NCBI GenBank assembly: GCA_014728975.1
Contig: WJKQ01000052.1
Location: forward strand, 1-7,635
Direction: 5' to 3'
DNA from: Candidatus Peregrinibacteria bacterium
Lineage (GTDB): Bacteria; Patescibacteriota; Gracilibacteria; UBA1369; LOWO2-01-FULL-3
DNA length: 7,635 nt
Position 1 is the first letter of the stretch. Each line of letters starts with the position of its first letter. This document shows, piece by piece, positions 1 through 6,379 of this stretch. Below the pieces are notes generated by a model. It was not told where the DNA came from. It saw nothing but the letters and a program-made list of their open reading frames with translations, and made no database searches. Position numbers and translations under genes: made by a program.

Positions 1-15
1 ATTTCAGCATTTACC

Positions 16-44
16 TTAACTAAAAGGATCTTGCATGATATAAT
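16..44 (+). promoter_or_regulatory. xfp promoter, extended -10 type
   Basis: The -10 hexamer TATAAT at 39-44 is a perfect consensus match and is preceded by TGA, forming the TGn extended -10 motif. A TTAACT -35 box at 16-21 (4 of 6 matches) lies 17 bp upstream. Transcription should begin near 51, leaving about 20 bases of AU-rich leader before the phosphoketolase ATG. No Shine-Dalgarno motif is seen in that leader. The assignment is by motif and spacing only. Confidence 0.7.
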
Positions 45-71
45 TTTTCCTGAAATTTTATCTCATTTCTT

Positions 72-764
72 ATGACAAAATCCGATAATAAAGCGGTTAA
101 GTGGATTAAAAAATATTTACGATATACGGATTACCTTGGAGCCGCCCAACTTTATCTGAAAGATAATTTTTTACTTGAAGAAAAATTAGAACCGAAACAT
201 TTCAAGGCAAGGATTTTGGGGCACTGGGGAACGGTGCCAGGCCTCAATTTCATTTATGCTAATTTAAATTATCTTACTTACAAACATAAATGTAATCTTC
301 TTCTGGTTACGGGGCCGGGTCACGGAGCACCCGCGATTCTTGCAAATCTCTTTGCTGAAAAAACTCTCAGACATTTTTTTAAAAAATACACCCCGGATAA
401 AAAAGGAATGGGAAATATCATTAAGGATTTTAGCTGGCCGCACACAAAATTTCCAAGCCATCTTACGCCGGCAGTGCCCGGATCAATCCTGGAAGGCGGC
501 GAACTCGGCTACGCTCTTTCAACAGCATTTGGAGCCGCTTTAGATAATCCGGATCTTATAGTGGCGGCAATTATAGGCGATGGAGAATCCGAAACAGGAC
601 CCACGGCAGCTGCCTGGCACAGCAATAAATTTCTGAATCCAAAAACCTCCGGAGCTGTTCTTCCGATTGTTCATATTAACGGCTACAAGATTTGCAATCC
701 TACAATTTATGGAACAATGAGCGATAAAGAACTTGAAGAGCTTTTCACGGGATATGGCTACTAA
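72..764 (+). CDS. xfp: Phosphoketolase, N-terminal fragment (ended by in-frame TAA)
   Basis: This is the first 230 residues of a xylulose-5-phosphate/fructose-6-phosphate phosphoketolase, a cytoplasmic thiamine-diphosphate enzyme that splits a ketose phosphate with inorganic phosphate into acetyl phosphate and glyceraldehyde 3-phosphate (or erythrose 4-phosphate). Family landmarks are all present: GHWG at residues 50-53, GPGHG with His84, PSH with His130, the GDGESETGP cofactor motif from residue 169, then HSNKFLNP and HINGYK ending the metal/diphosphate site (Asn203). The frame stops right after GYGY (227-230), inside the N-terminal domain. In homologues this point continues as a GYGY-(E/T)-P segment. 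The same frame resumes immediately with Pro-Ile-Ile-Val and runs to 2444, so this is one gene interrupted by one stop codon. On its own the fragment lacks the pyrimidine-binding half of the active site and should be inactive. The ATG at 72 sits about 20 bases after the predicted transcription start. Confidence 0.93.
   Translation: MTKSDNKAVKWIKKYLRYTDYLGAAQLYLKDNFLLEEKLEPKHFKARILGHWGTVPGLNFIYANLNYLTYKHKCNLLLVTGPGHGAPAILANLFAEKTLRHFFKKYTPDKKGMGNIIKDFSWPHTKFPSHLTPAVPGSILEGGELGYALSTAFGAALDNPDLIVAAIIGDGESETGPTAAAWHSNKFLNPKTSGAVLPIVHINGYKICNPTIYGTMSDKELEELFTGYGY
762..764 (+). other. In-frame TAA interrupting the phosphoketolase gene
   Basis: The TAA occupies codon 231 of a reading frame that is otherwise open from 72 to 2444 (790 codons before the final stop, a normal family length). 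Codons 232-243, between the stop and the next ATG at 801, read Pro-Ile-Ile-Val-Lys-Asn-Pro-Gly and onwards, which fits the family alignment. Nothing is deleted or shifted. A single G-to-T change from GAA (Glu, common at this position in homologues) would explain it. A sequencing or assembly error, a true nonsense mutation, or readthrough cannot be separated from the sequence alone. Confidence 0.9.
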
Positions 765-800
765 CCTATAATTGTAAAAAATCCCGGCGTTGAAAGAAAA

Positions 801-2444
801 ATGATCAAGGCAACTGAAAAAGCTTACAGAATCATAAGAGACATTCAAAAAAGAGCACGAAAACGAAAAACACCTCTTTTAAAACCGAAATGGCCTGTAA
901 TACTTCTCCGCACACCGAAAGGCTGGAAAGGAGTTCATAAATATCACGGACATCTGGTTGAAGGATCTTTCCACTCCCACGGAATTCCTGTCGAGCATCC
1001 AAAAAAAGATCCGGACGCATTGGAAACAATAGAAAAATGGCTTAAAAGTTATAAAATTGAAGAATTGGTTGATGAAAAAGGCCGTCCAAAAGAGGAAATA
1101 ACAAAATTTATTCCAAAAGGAAAATACAGAATCGGAATGAATCGCCACGCGATCGGAGGAAATTTCTATAAACCGCTAAAATTACCGGCGCTTTCAAAAT
1201 ATGCCGTAAAGGTAAGTAAATTCGGCTCAATTTTTAAAAAAAATACAACCGAGGCGGCGCCTATGATCAGAGATGTTATAAAACATAACGGGAAAAATTT
1301 TCGCGTTTTCTGCCCCGACGAAATCGAATCCAATAAACTCGATGCAGTATTTGAAGTCACAAAAAGAGCCTACCAATGGCCGATCAAAAAAACAGATGAA
1401 GACCTTGCCCCGGAAGGGCGAGTTATGGAAATCTTAAGCGAACATACCCTGCAGGGCTGGCTCATGGGATATTTGTTGACCGGTCGCCACGGGTTACTTA
1501 TAAGCTATGAAGCCTTCGCCAATATTGTGAATAGCATGGTTGATCAATATGCCAAATTTTTAAAACAACACTTCGATGTTTCTTGGCGAAAACCGGTAGC
1601 CAGCGCGATTTATTTACTTTCAAGCGTTGGCTGGCGTCAGGATCACAATGGTTTTTCACATCAAAATCCTTCTTTTGTAAGCAATATTCTTCAGAAACAT
1701 GGAGAATTCTGTCAGGTTTATTATCCTTCTGATACCAACAGCCTGCTGGCCGCTTTTGAGGAAACGATGAAAAAAAAGGATTCAATATGCGTGATAGTTG
1801 CAGGAAAGCGCGATTTACCCCAATGGCTCACATTAAAAGAAGCTCGTGAACAGGCAAAAAAAGGAATAGGTATCTGGGAATGGGTAGGTGGAAAAGAAGC
1901 AACAAAAAATCCGGACGTTGTACTGGCTTCAGCCGGAGATTATATTACCCAGGAAGCACTTTATGCCGTAAAACTTTGCAAACTTCTGACTCCGGAATTA
2001 AAAATACGATACGTAAATATTTCCGAATTAACTTCTATATGTCTCGGAGATTTCTTCCGTTCCGACGATCCGAGAAGCAGCGCGACTGAAAAAGGAGTTA
2101 ATAAATACTTCACGGAAGACAGACCGGTAGTTTTTAATTATCACGGCTATATTAATGATATTGAACATATACTTTGGCCTTACGTAACTTCTGACCGGTT
2201 CAGCATTCACGGTTATAGGGAAAAAGGTTCAACAACAACTCCTTTTGATATGAAAGTCGCTAATGAAGTCAGTTTTTATCATATTGCCATGGATCTTATT
2301 GAACGCGGAGCTAAATTTAATAAATCCATAGCCAGAAAGAAACCGGCAATAATGAAAACACTTAATAAAAAAATAAGAGAACATCAAAAATATATCGAAA
2401 AATATGGCGACTATCCCGAAGAAATTAAAGCAATCCGCTGGTAA
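801..2444 (+). CDS. xfp: Phosphoketolase, C-terminal fragment
   Basis: This is the remaining 547 residues of the phosphoketolase, in the same frame as the upstream piece. The ATG at 801 is the first possible restart after the TAA, with no Shine-Dalgarno motif before it. In full-length numbering the conserved features are FHSHGIP (His303), the FRVFCPDE and SNKLDAVFEVT segments, the VMEILSEH segment carrying the conserved Glu (E453/E457) expected for cofactor activation, GYLLTGRHGL, WRQDHNGFSHQ (His525 and His530), VIVAGK, and the C-terminal TTTPFDM. All domains through the C-terminal one are intact, with no second stop or frameshift. The loss of function, if real, is therefore recent. The gene was probably translated as a single chain of about 790 residues; whether this piece is made separately is unknown. 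A small unrelated ORF begins 34 bases after the stop and is probably cotranscribed. Confidence 0.93.
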   Translation: MIKATEKAYRIIRDIQKRARKRKTPLLKPKWPVILLRTPKGWKGVHKYHGHLVEGSFHSHGIPVEHPKKDPDALETIEKWLKSYKIEELVDEKGRPKEEITKFIPKGKYRIGMNRHAIGGNFYKPLKLPALSKYAVKVSKFGSIFKKNTTEAAPMIRDVIKHNGKNFRVFCPDEIESNKLDAVFEVTKRAYQWPIKKTDEDLAPEGRVMEILSEHTLQGWLMGYLLTGRHGLLISYEAFANIVNSMVDQYAKFLKQHFDVSWRKPVASAIYLLSSVGWRQDHNGFSHQNPSFVSNILQKHGEFCQVYYPSDTNSLLAAFEETMKKKDSICVIVAGKRDLPQWLTLKEAREQAKKGIGIWEWVGGKEATKNPDVVLASAGDYITQEALYAVKLCKLLTPELKIRYVNISELTSICLGDFFRSDDPRSSATEKGVNKYFTEDRPVVFNYHGYINDIEHILWPYVTSDRFSIHGYREKGSTTTPFDMKVANEVSFYHIAMDLIERGAKFNKSIARKKPAIMKTLNKKIREHQKYIEKYGDYPEEIKAIRW

Positions 2445-2457
2445 AAGCCTATATATA

Positions 2458-2463
2458 TATAAT
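2458..2463 (+). promoter_or_regulatory. Possible -10 element for the small ORF
   Basis: TATAAT ends an alternating TA run just after the phosphoketolase stop, 15 bases before the ATG at 2479. No convincing -35 box and no TGn extension is present, and TA-rich sequence easily produces this match. It may allow separate expression of the small ORF, but cotranscription with xfp is at least as likely. Confidence 0.25.
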
Positions 2464-2478
2464 TTAACCAAACTTTTC

Positions 2479-2673
2479 ATGCACCACGACAACCACACAC
2501 ATAATTTGTTGGAACAACTGGTTACCGAACAAAAAAGTCTATGGCGTATAAAAAATATGTATGGAAAAGATGCCGGAGACTGCGAAAAATGCCGGGAATT
2601 TTGGGAAAAAATGAAAAAAGACAAGGAGGAACACATTGCTGAGCTTACAGATCTCGTAAAAAGCCATCTCTAA
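2479..2673 (+). CDS. Small His-rich/CxxC protein, 64 residues, function unknown
   Basis: I do not recognise this protein. It starts MHHDNHTHN, with four histidines in the first eight residues, then is predicted to be almost entirely helical and strongly charged, with a single Cys pair at C35 and C38 (DCEKC) between two helices and a Lys/Glu-rich C-terminal helix ending VKSHL. There is no signal peptide or membrane segment. The His cluster and CxxC could bind a metal, but one CxxC alone is weak evidence. I chose the ATG at 2479 because the only upstream ATG in frame (2404) would overlap the conserved end of phosphoketolase by 41 bases and add a low-complexity tail. It lies 34 bases after xfp and just before a strong terminator, so it probably forms the end of the xfp transcript. 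The absence of stops and the protein-like composition suggest a real gene. Confidence 0.7.
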   Translation: MHHDNHTHNLLEQLVTEQKSLWRIKNMYGKDAGDCEKCREFWEKMKKDKEEHIAELTDLVKSHL

Positions 2674-2679
2674 AAAACA

Positions 2680-2716
2680 AAAAAAAAGCCTTCATATAAG
2701 TATATGAAGGTTTTTT
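2680..2716. terminator. Bidirectional intrinsic terminator
   Basis: A perfect 9-bp stem pairs CCTTCATAT (2689-2697) with ATATGAAGG (2702-2710) around a four-base loop. Six Ts follow on the + strand (2711-2716) and eight As precede it (2680-2687), which read as Ts on the - strand. It can therefore end the xfp/small-ORF transcript from the left and the tRNA-Tyr transcript from the right. Confidence 0.88.
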
Positions 2717-2717
2717 A

Positions 2718-2802
2718 TGGTGGGCAGGGAGGGATTCGAACCCCCGAAGGCTGAGCCAACAGATTTACAGTCTGCTCCATTTGACCGCTTTGGTACCTGC
2801 CC
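2718..2802 (-). tRNA. tRNA-Tyr (anticodon GTA)
   Basis: The 85-nt transcript folds as a class II tRNA. It has a 7-bp acceptor stem GGGCAGG/CCTGCCC, a D arm with stem CCA/TGG, and anticodon stem GCAGA/TCTGT around loop CTGTAAA, whose anticodon GTA is at 2766-2768. The long variable arm has a GGC/GCC stem, and the T arm has loop TTCGAAT. The discriminator base is A and the CCA end is encoded (2718-2720). A long variable arm with GTA is the usual bacterial tRNA-Tyr form. The terminator begins within a few bases of the 3' end. Confidence 0.97.
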
Positions 2803-2822
2803 TTGTTTTTAATGCAGACTGG

Positions 2823-2828
2823 ATTATA
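2823..2828 (-). promoter_or_regulatory. tRNA-Tyr promoter -10 box
   Basis: On the - strand a perfect TATAAT lies 20 bases before the mature tRNA 5' end, predicting a start near 2815 and a leader of about 13 bases that would be removed by RNase P. The -35 region about 17 bp upstream is poor (TTTTCT) and no TGn extension is present. The site sits directly after the 628-codon gene on the same strand, so read-through from that gene is also possible. Confidence 0.55.
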
Positions 2829-2860
2829 ACGAAGAAGCTTTATCTAGAAAAGTATTTTAT

Positions 2861-4747
2861 TTATAAATCCCTCCATTTTCCTTCAAGTTCTACTTCTCCT
2901 ACACTATCAACTTCTTCAAAAACTTCAGAACCGAGTTTTGCTGTTTTACCTTCTTCACTTTCAACAATTATATCTCCATTCTCAAATGTTACAGAGTTCC
3001 ACCCCGCATCAGTAAGTAAGTTTTCAGTCAAAGTCCGGTTTATAATAATTTTGCCGTCTATCACCGACTGAGTCAAAACTACTGAAAATTTTGGTACAAC
3101 TTCAACTTCAACACTTTCTTCTTGAAAATCTGAAGTACTTTTAATAATTTTATCCGGTTTGGGTTGTTTTGGAGCGCTTGAGGATGAAACGGGAGATTTT
3201 CCCTCCGCGAATTTTTGTTTTTGCCCGCTTTTTTTATCAAGCTCAGGTTTGGAAAAAAGCACGGTAAAACCGGTAGCAACAGCAGCAGCAAGCAAAATTA
3301 AATATGCTGTTTTGTGGATTCCGGAAAGTGGTCGTGATCCAAGTATTAAAGAGAATCTATCCCTGACAGAACTTTTCGCATCCGGCTTCTTTATCTGTCC
3401 CGGCTGAAGAAATTGGGGAACAAAATTTAGATCTTCTCTTAATGTTTTTGCGGTATCCGCCAAAACTTTTAATTGTAGCTTAATATTGAAATCCGAAGCG
3501 AGCTGAATTTCATTTTCTAAATCTCTGATAACCATTGATAATTCCGCGTGTATCCTGCCAATATCGTTATATTTTTCCTTCATCGAATTAATACATACTT
3601 CCGCCAGCTCCTTTAATTTTTCATTACTGATCGAAGGATTATTGGGATCAAACCGTAAATTTGGAGAAAGAATCAGCCCAAGAAGACTTTTTTTATCATC
3701 CGGATTCATGGATGGAGTTAAAAGAAGAGGTTCAACCTCACTATCACAATAAACAAATCTGTTTTTTTCAATCAAATTTAAAGCAAATTCAAATAAATTT
3801 TGAGGAGGAATTTCCTGCTTATCAGGATCATCGGACACTGTGAGCTCGGGAAATTCCACAATATGCTCTACCCTATCACTGATAGCATCGGATCCTTCCT
3901 GAATGGTTATCGACTTCTCTTGATTCTCTGCTTCTTCGGCCTGTTTTGCCAGTTTGTCTTCAAGATAAACAAAAATTGCTCTTAATATTTGCGGCTCTAC
4001 ATGTTCTCCTCCTATTGCGATTATCACATCCTCTTCCGGCAAGTCTGTTCCGTTTTTGGAAGCGAATCGTGTGAGTTCATTATAATCTATCCCCAATTGC
4101 TCTTTTAATATATCTGAATATTTTCCTTCCCTTTTATATCTCTGAATAATAAAAATCCCGATTAACATACTCTTTTGGCTTTCAGTAAGCGTATCGTTTC
4201 CAACTACTGCTTGCAAAACAGGTTTTTTGGTAATCCTTTTTTGTGAATCAATACTTAATACATCAGAATATTCCATTGAGATTGCCGCTGAAAGCTGAAC
4301 AAAGGGGCTTCTTTGTTCACTATCTTTTCTTTTTCTTTCTACGATTCTTCTGATTTCATCAATAAAACTGGATCCTGAAGAAAAAGAAAAGGGGTTTTCC
4401 TTGCTTTCTTCCTCTTTTAATAATTTCTCCAAAAAGTTAGCTTCTTCCAGGGATAAATTCAGCTGTTCCTGTATTATTTTATTATAAGATTTGGGACGAG
4501 GACTTTGATTTCTTTGGGCCTGAACTGATTTAAAGAAAGAATTTGTAAAATTTAAAAGATCATCTTCACTCAAGCCCGAATCAGAAAATAATAATTCCAA
4601 AAATGATAATTTTCTTATTTCATCGCTTTCAGGCGAGATTACAAACTGATGATAAGAGCCTTCAAGCAGCATTTTTTTTAGCTGTTCCGTTATTAATTCA
4701 GCTTCAGTTTGTAAATTTTCTGATTGTCGGTCAGGATTAATTTTCAT
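2861..4747 (-). CDS. Hypothetical single-pass membrane protein, 628 residues
   Basis: I do not recognise this protein. Residues 1 to about 470 are polar, acidic and mostly helical, with many Glu/Lys/Gln-rich stretches and coiled-coil-like segments (for example around 90-140 and 385-440). One clear membrane segment spans about 480-498 (Ala/Leu/Val-rich, after HKTAY and before FSKPEL). A Lys- and Ser/Pro-rich linker with an SSSS run follows, then a C-terminal region of about 80 residues with alternating hydrophobic residues suggesting beta strands. No N-terminal signal peptide is present. The architecture of a large soluble N-terminus, one helix, a linker and a small beta domain would fit a protein anchored with its N-terminus inside the cell, but both flanks are basic, so topology is uncertain. 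No catalytic motif or Cys cluster is evident. It is divergent from the 442-codon gene and ends 58 bases before tRNA-Tyr with no terminator of its own. The ATG at 4747 suits the promoter upstream. Confidence 0.85.
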   Translation of the reverse strand: MKINPDRQSENLQTEAELITEQLKKMLLEGSYHQFVISPESDEIRKLSFLELLFSDSGLSEDDLLNFTNSFFKSVQAQRNQSPRPKSYNKIIQEQLNLSLEEANFLEKLLKEEESKENPFSFSSGSSFIDEIRRIVERKRKDSEQRSPFVQLSAAISMEYSDVLSIDSQKRITKKPVLQAVVGNDTLTESQKSMLIGIFIIQRYKREGKYSDILKEQLGIDYNELTRFASKNGTDLPEEDVIIAIGGEHVEPQILRAIFVYLEDKLAKQAEEAENQEKSITIQEGSDAISDRVEHIVEFPELTVSDDPDKQEIPPQNLFEFALNLIEKNRFVYCDSEVEPLLLTPSMNPDDKKSLLGLILSPNLRFDPNNPSISNEKLKELAEVCINSMKEKYNDIGRIHAELSMVIRDLENEIQLASDFNIKLQLKVLADTAKTLREDLNFVPQFLQPGQIKKPDAKSSVRDRFSLILGSRPLSGIHKTAYLILLAAAVATGFTVLFSKPELDKKSGQKQKFAEGKSPVSSSSAPKQPKPDKIIKSTSDFQEESVEVEVVPKFSVVLTQSVIDGKIIINRTLTENLLTDAGWNSVTFENGDIIVESEEGKTAKLGSEVFEEVDSVGEVELEGKWRDL

Positions 4748-4778
4748 ACTATTTAAGAATTCTAAAAAAGAGCAAAGT

Positions 4779-4808
4779 ATAGTACACCAATATTGTTTAA
4801 TTTGTCAA
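4779..4808 (-). promoter_or_regulatory. Promoter of the 628-residue membrane protein gene
   Basis: On the - strand a perfect TTGACA -35 box (4803-4808) is followed after 18 bp by TACTAT (4779-4784, 4 of 6 matches). A better hexamer, TATACT (4776-4781), would need a 21-bp spacer. The predicted start is near 4772, about 25 bases from the ATG at 4747. The leader has no Shine-Dalgarno motif. Confidence 0.55.
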
Positions 4809-4811
4809 CCT

Positions 4812-4826
4812 TAAGACAGTAAGACA
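4812..4826. repeat. Tandem 7-bp repeat TAAGACA, possible operator
   Basis: Two perfect copies of TAAGACA (4812-4818 and 4820-4826) lie one base apart, an 8-bp period, in the divergent promoter region just outside the TTGACA box of the left gene. The position suits a regulator that could affect both genes. Two short copies in AT-rich DNA can also arise by chance. Confidence 0.35.
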
Positions 4827-4851
4827 AAAATTTTAAATCCAAAACCGGCTC

Positions 4852-4880
4852 TTTTAAAAGGCGCAATATTTTGCTATAAT
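4852..4880 (+). promoter_or_regulatory. Promoter of the 442-residue protein gene
   Basis: A perfect extended -10, TGC followed by TATAAT (4875-4880), is present. The -35 position 17 bp upstream holds only TTTTAA (4852-4857), within the palindrome CTTTTAAAAG (4851-4860). Strong extended -10 promoters tolerate a poor -35. The predicted start is near 4887, giving about 16 bases of AU-rich leader. Confidence 0.65.
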
Positions 4881-4902
4881 AATAAGATTTTAATTTAATA
4901 AA

Positions 4903-6231
4903 ATGCAGAAAAATTTGGAAAAAAAAGAAGCTGAAGAACGGGAATATCAACCAACCTTTCTTGAACGCTTAAAATATGGAAAATCTTTGACCAAAAAACC
5001 ACGTGAAGGTTTTAAAGAATACATAGAAACAAAAACGATTACTTTTCGAAAAAACTTTAGACTGGGAGCTCCTGAGGCCGGGAAAAAATATGAAAAAGAA
5101 AGCAAAATCGATATTTCAAAAATTGAAGCGGAAGAAGTTTATATTTTTTCATCTTCCGGATCTACCGAATTTGAGATGGTATGGCACGAACCCGACTGGT
5201 ATCGAAGTTATATAGATGCCGCGAATCAGATTAAAAATTGTTACGAATTGCTGGATCCCAAAACCCAAAGATGGGTCAGAAAAGTAAGACCCGCGTTGGA
5301 AGGACTTATTAGATTGGGAAAATTGGATGAAACTGAATATCAAAAAAGATACAGAAAAATAATATGGAAAATGGTGCAAAAATACGGCGCGCACAAAATT
5401 TATGGAAGAAAAGGTGTTTTTAATCTTCTTTTAACTTTCAGAAGAGCGACGGAAGTGTATCCGGCACTCAAAAAAACCGCAGATAAAAATTTTGATCCGG
5501 AATCTTTAAATATTCAAAAAATAAAACTGATTCTGGGGAAAGGAAGAGGGAAAAAAGAAGGAGCAGAAGACAGATATGCTTATGTGGTAATAAAAAGAAA
5601 AAGAAGAAAAGGCGAAGAAATTGCGAAAGCACCGGAAACACCGGAAATTTCAGAAAGACAAAAAAGAATTTTAAATACTTTTATAGAAAAACTGGAAATG
5701 CCCTGGTACGAAAAACCTCCAAAATCAAAAAAAGAGTTTCAACAGTGGCTTTTATTCTGGCATTTAAATTATGCAAAATCCAGAGGAAAAAAAGGAAAAG
5801 TCACGAAAGAAAATCCGCCTCTGAAAAGACCCGAATCTTTTGAAGCTCTTAAAAAAGAATTTGAAGATTTTGCTGAAAAACACAAAATAAACGAAAGCGA
5901 TAAAGAGCAAATTTTATCATTTCTTAAAGCTAAATCGATTGAACCGATGCTTGGAGACTATGAATACGACATTATTACTTCTTTAAATAGTAATATTATC
6001 GAGGATTATACGAAAGAAACAGCGGCAGAATGGTGGGAGTCAATTGAAAACTGGCAAAGAATTCTTTACAAACTGGATTGGAGGAATTATTTACCCTGGA
6101 CACTCGCACAAAATTTTCCGGAGCAGGAAAAAATAAAAAGTTTTTCCAGTATGAGGAATCAGGAAATAAAGGATTTCTTAAAGGAGGATGAGTCCCGCGC
6201 GGAAAAAATCGGTAATTTTATTCGAAAATAA
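4903..6231 (+). CDS. Hypothetical Trp-rich, charged soluble protein, 442 residues
   Basis: I do not recognise this protein. It has no signal peptide or membrane segment and is unusually rich in Lys, Glu, Arg and aromatic residues, with a dozen tryptophans, including WHEPDW, QWLLFW and a WWESIENW cluster. A mixed N-terminal region leads into a helical block (about 95-195) containing DPKTQRWVRKVRPALEGL. A basic patch at 212-236 (GKGRGKK, then KRKRRKGEE) could contact nucleic acid or another acidic surface, but this is speculation. After a linker of about 10 residues containing APETPE, a second helical region (about 250-440) carries most of the aromatic residues. No known catalytic motif is seen. 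The ATG at 4903 follows the predicted transcription start by about 16 bases without a Shine-Dalgarno motif. There is no hairpin terminator directly after the stop; the next one is the attenuator before thrC. It is divergent from the 628-residue membrane protein, and a functional link is possible but unproven. Confidence 0.87.
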   Translation: MQKNLEKKEAEEREYQPTFLERLKYGKSLTKKPREGFKEYIETKTITFRKNFRLGAPEAGKKYEKESKIDISKIEAEEVYIFSSSGSTEFEMVWHEPDWYRSYIDAANQIKNCYELLDPKTQRWVRKVRPALEGLIRLGKLDETEYQKRYRKIIWKMVQKYGAHKIYGRKGVFNLLLTFRRATEVYPALKKTADKNFDPESLNIQKIKLILGKGRGKKEGAEDRYAYVVIKRKRRKGEEIAKAPETPEISERQKRILNTFIEKLEMPWYEKPPKSKKEFQQWLLFWHLNYAKSRGKKGKVTKENPPLKRPESFEALKKEFEDFAEKHKINESDKEQILSFLKAKSIEPMLGDYEYDIITSLNSNIIEDYTKETAAEWWESIENWQRILYKLDWRNYLPWTLAQNFPEQEKIKSFSSMRNQEIKDFLKEDESRAEKIGNFIRK

Positions 6232-6245
6232 ATATATTCCTTCTC

Positions 6246-6273
6246 TTTACATCCAAATATGCCTTGTTATAAT
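6246..6273 (+). promoter_or_regulatory. thrC leader promoter, extended -10 type
   Basis: TTTACA (6246-6251, 5 of 6 matches to the -35 consensus) is followed after 16 bp by TGT-TATAAT (-10 hexamer 6268-6273, perfect, with the TGn extension). This is the best-looking promoter in the window. Transcription should start near 6280, about 15 bases before the leader-peptide ATG, so the whole attenuator lies within the transcript. Confidence 0.75.
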
Positions 6274-6294
6274 AACCGGCGTAAATATTTTAAA

Positions 6295-6342
6295 ATGAAA
6301 TACTTTGCGCAGGCTATTATCGCAATAATTATTATCCTCTAA
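6295..6342 (+). CDS. Ile-rich leader peptide of the thrC attenuator, 15 residues
   Basis: The ORF encodes MKYFAQAIIAIIIIL and ends in TAA. Six of the last eight residues are Ile, using all three Ile codons (ATT, ATC, ATA, ATT, ATT, ATC), and the final codon is Leu (CTC). There is no Thr codon. It starts about 15 bases after a strong predicted promoter and ends four bases before a strand able to form an antiterminator hairpin, the position expected of an attenuation leader peptide such as thrL or the ilv leaders of enterobacteria. Inferred role: ribosomes slow in the Ile run when charged tRNA-Ile is scarce, favouring transcription into thrC. AT-rich DNA makes Ile codons common, and the peptide could instead be a chance ORF or a small hydrophobic peptide. 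The combination with the alternative hairpins makes the leader reading preferable. No Shine-Dalgarno motif precedes the ATG, as for other genes here. Confidence 0.68.
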   Translation: MKYFAQAIIAIIIIL

Positions 6343-6345
6343 CTA

Positions 6346-6379
6346 CCTGGAGAGCAGCCTTAATATACGCCTCTCTGGG
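6346..6379 (+). promoter_or_regulatory. Antiterminator hairpin of the thrC attenuator
   Basis: CCTGGAGAG (6346-6354) can pair without a bulge with CTCTCTGGG (6371-6379), giving nine pairs including two G-U, around a 16-base loop. The right strand contains four of the five bases that form the left side of the downstream terminator, so the two structures exclude each other. A ribosome at the leader stop (6340) would cover the left strand; one stalled in the Ile run would leave it free. A weak competing 4-bp pairing of CTCT (6337-6340) with AGAG (6351-6354) could act as the pause structure. Confidence 0.62.

Noticed and set aside
764..801. Programmed frameshift joining the two phosphoketolase pieces
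   Set aside because: Both pieces are in the same frame, so no shift is needed, and there is no slippery heptamer.
72..2444. Alternative genetic code explaining the internal stop
   Set aside because: The internal stop is TAA, which also ends every other complete gene here. Known recoding in related small-genome bacteria affects TGA, and no in-frame TGA occurs.
2404..2478. Upstream ATG giving an 89-residue version of the small protein
   Set aside because: The added 25 residues overlap the phosphoketolase C-terminus and look like an out-of-frame tail. The ATG at 2479 gives a self-contained protein.
2229..2636. 135-codon - strand ORF across the end of phosphoketolase and the small ORF
   Set aside because: It is antisense to conserved phosphoketolase sequence, with Phe/Ser/Cys-rich low-complexity content typical of shadow frames.
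2718..2860. Integration site of a mobile element at the tRNA-Tyr 3' end
   Set aside because: No duplicated tRNA end, integrase gene or flanking repeat is visible in the window.
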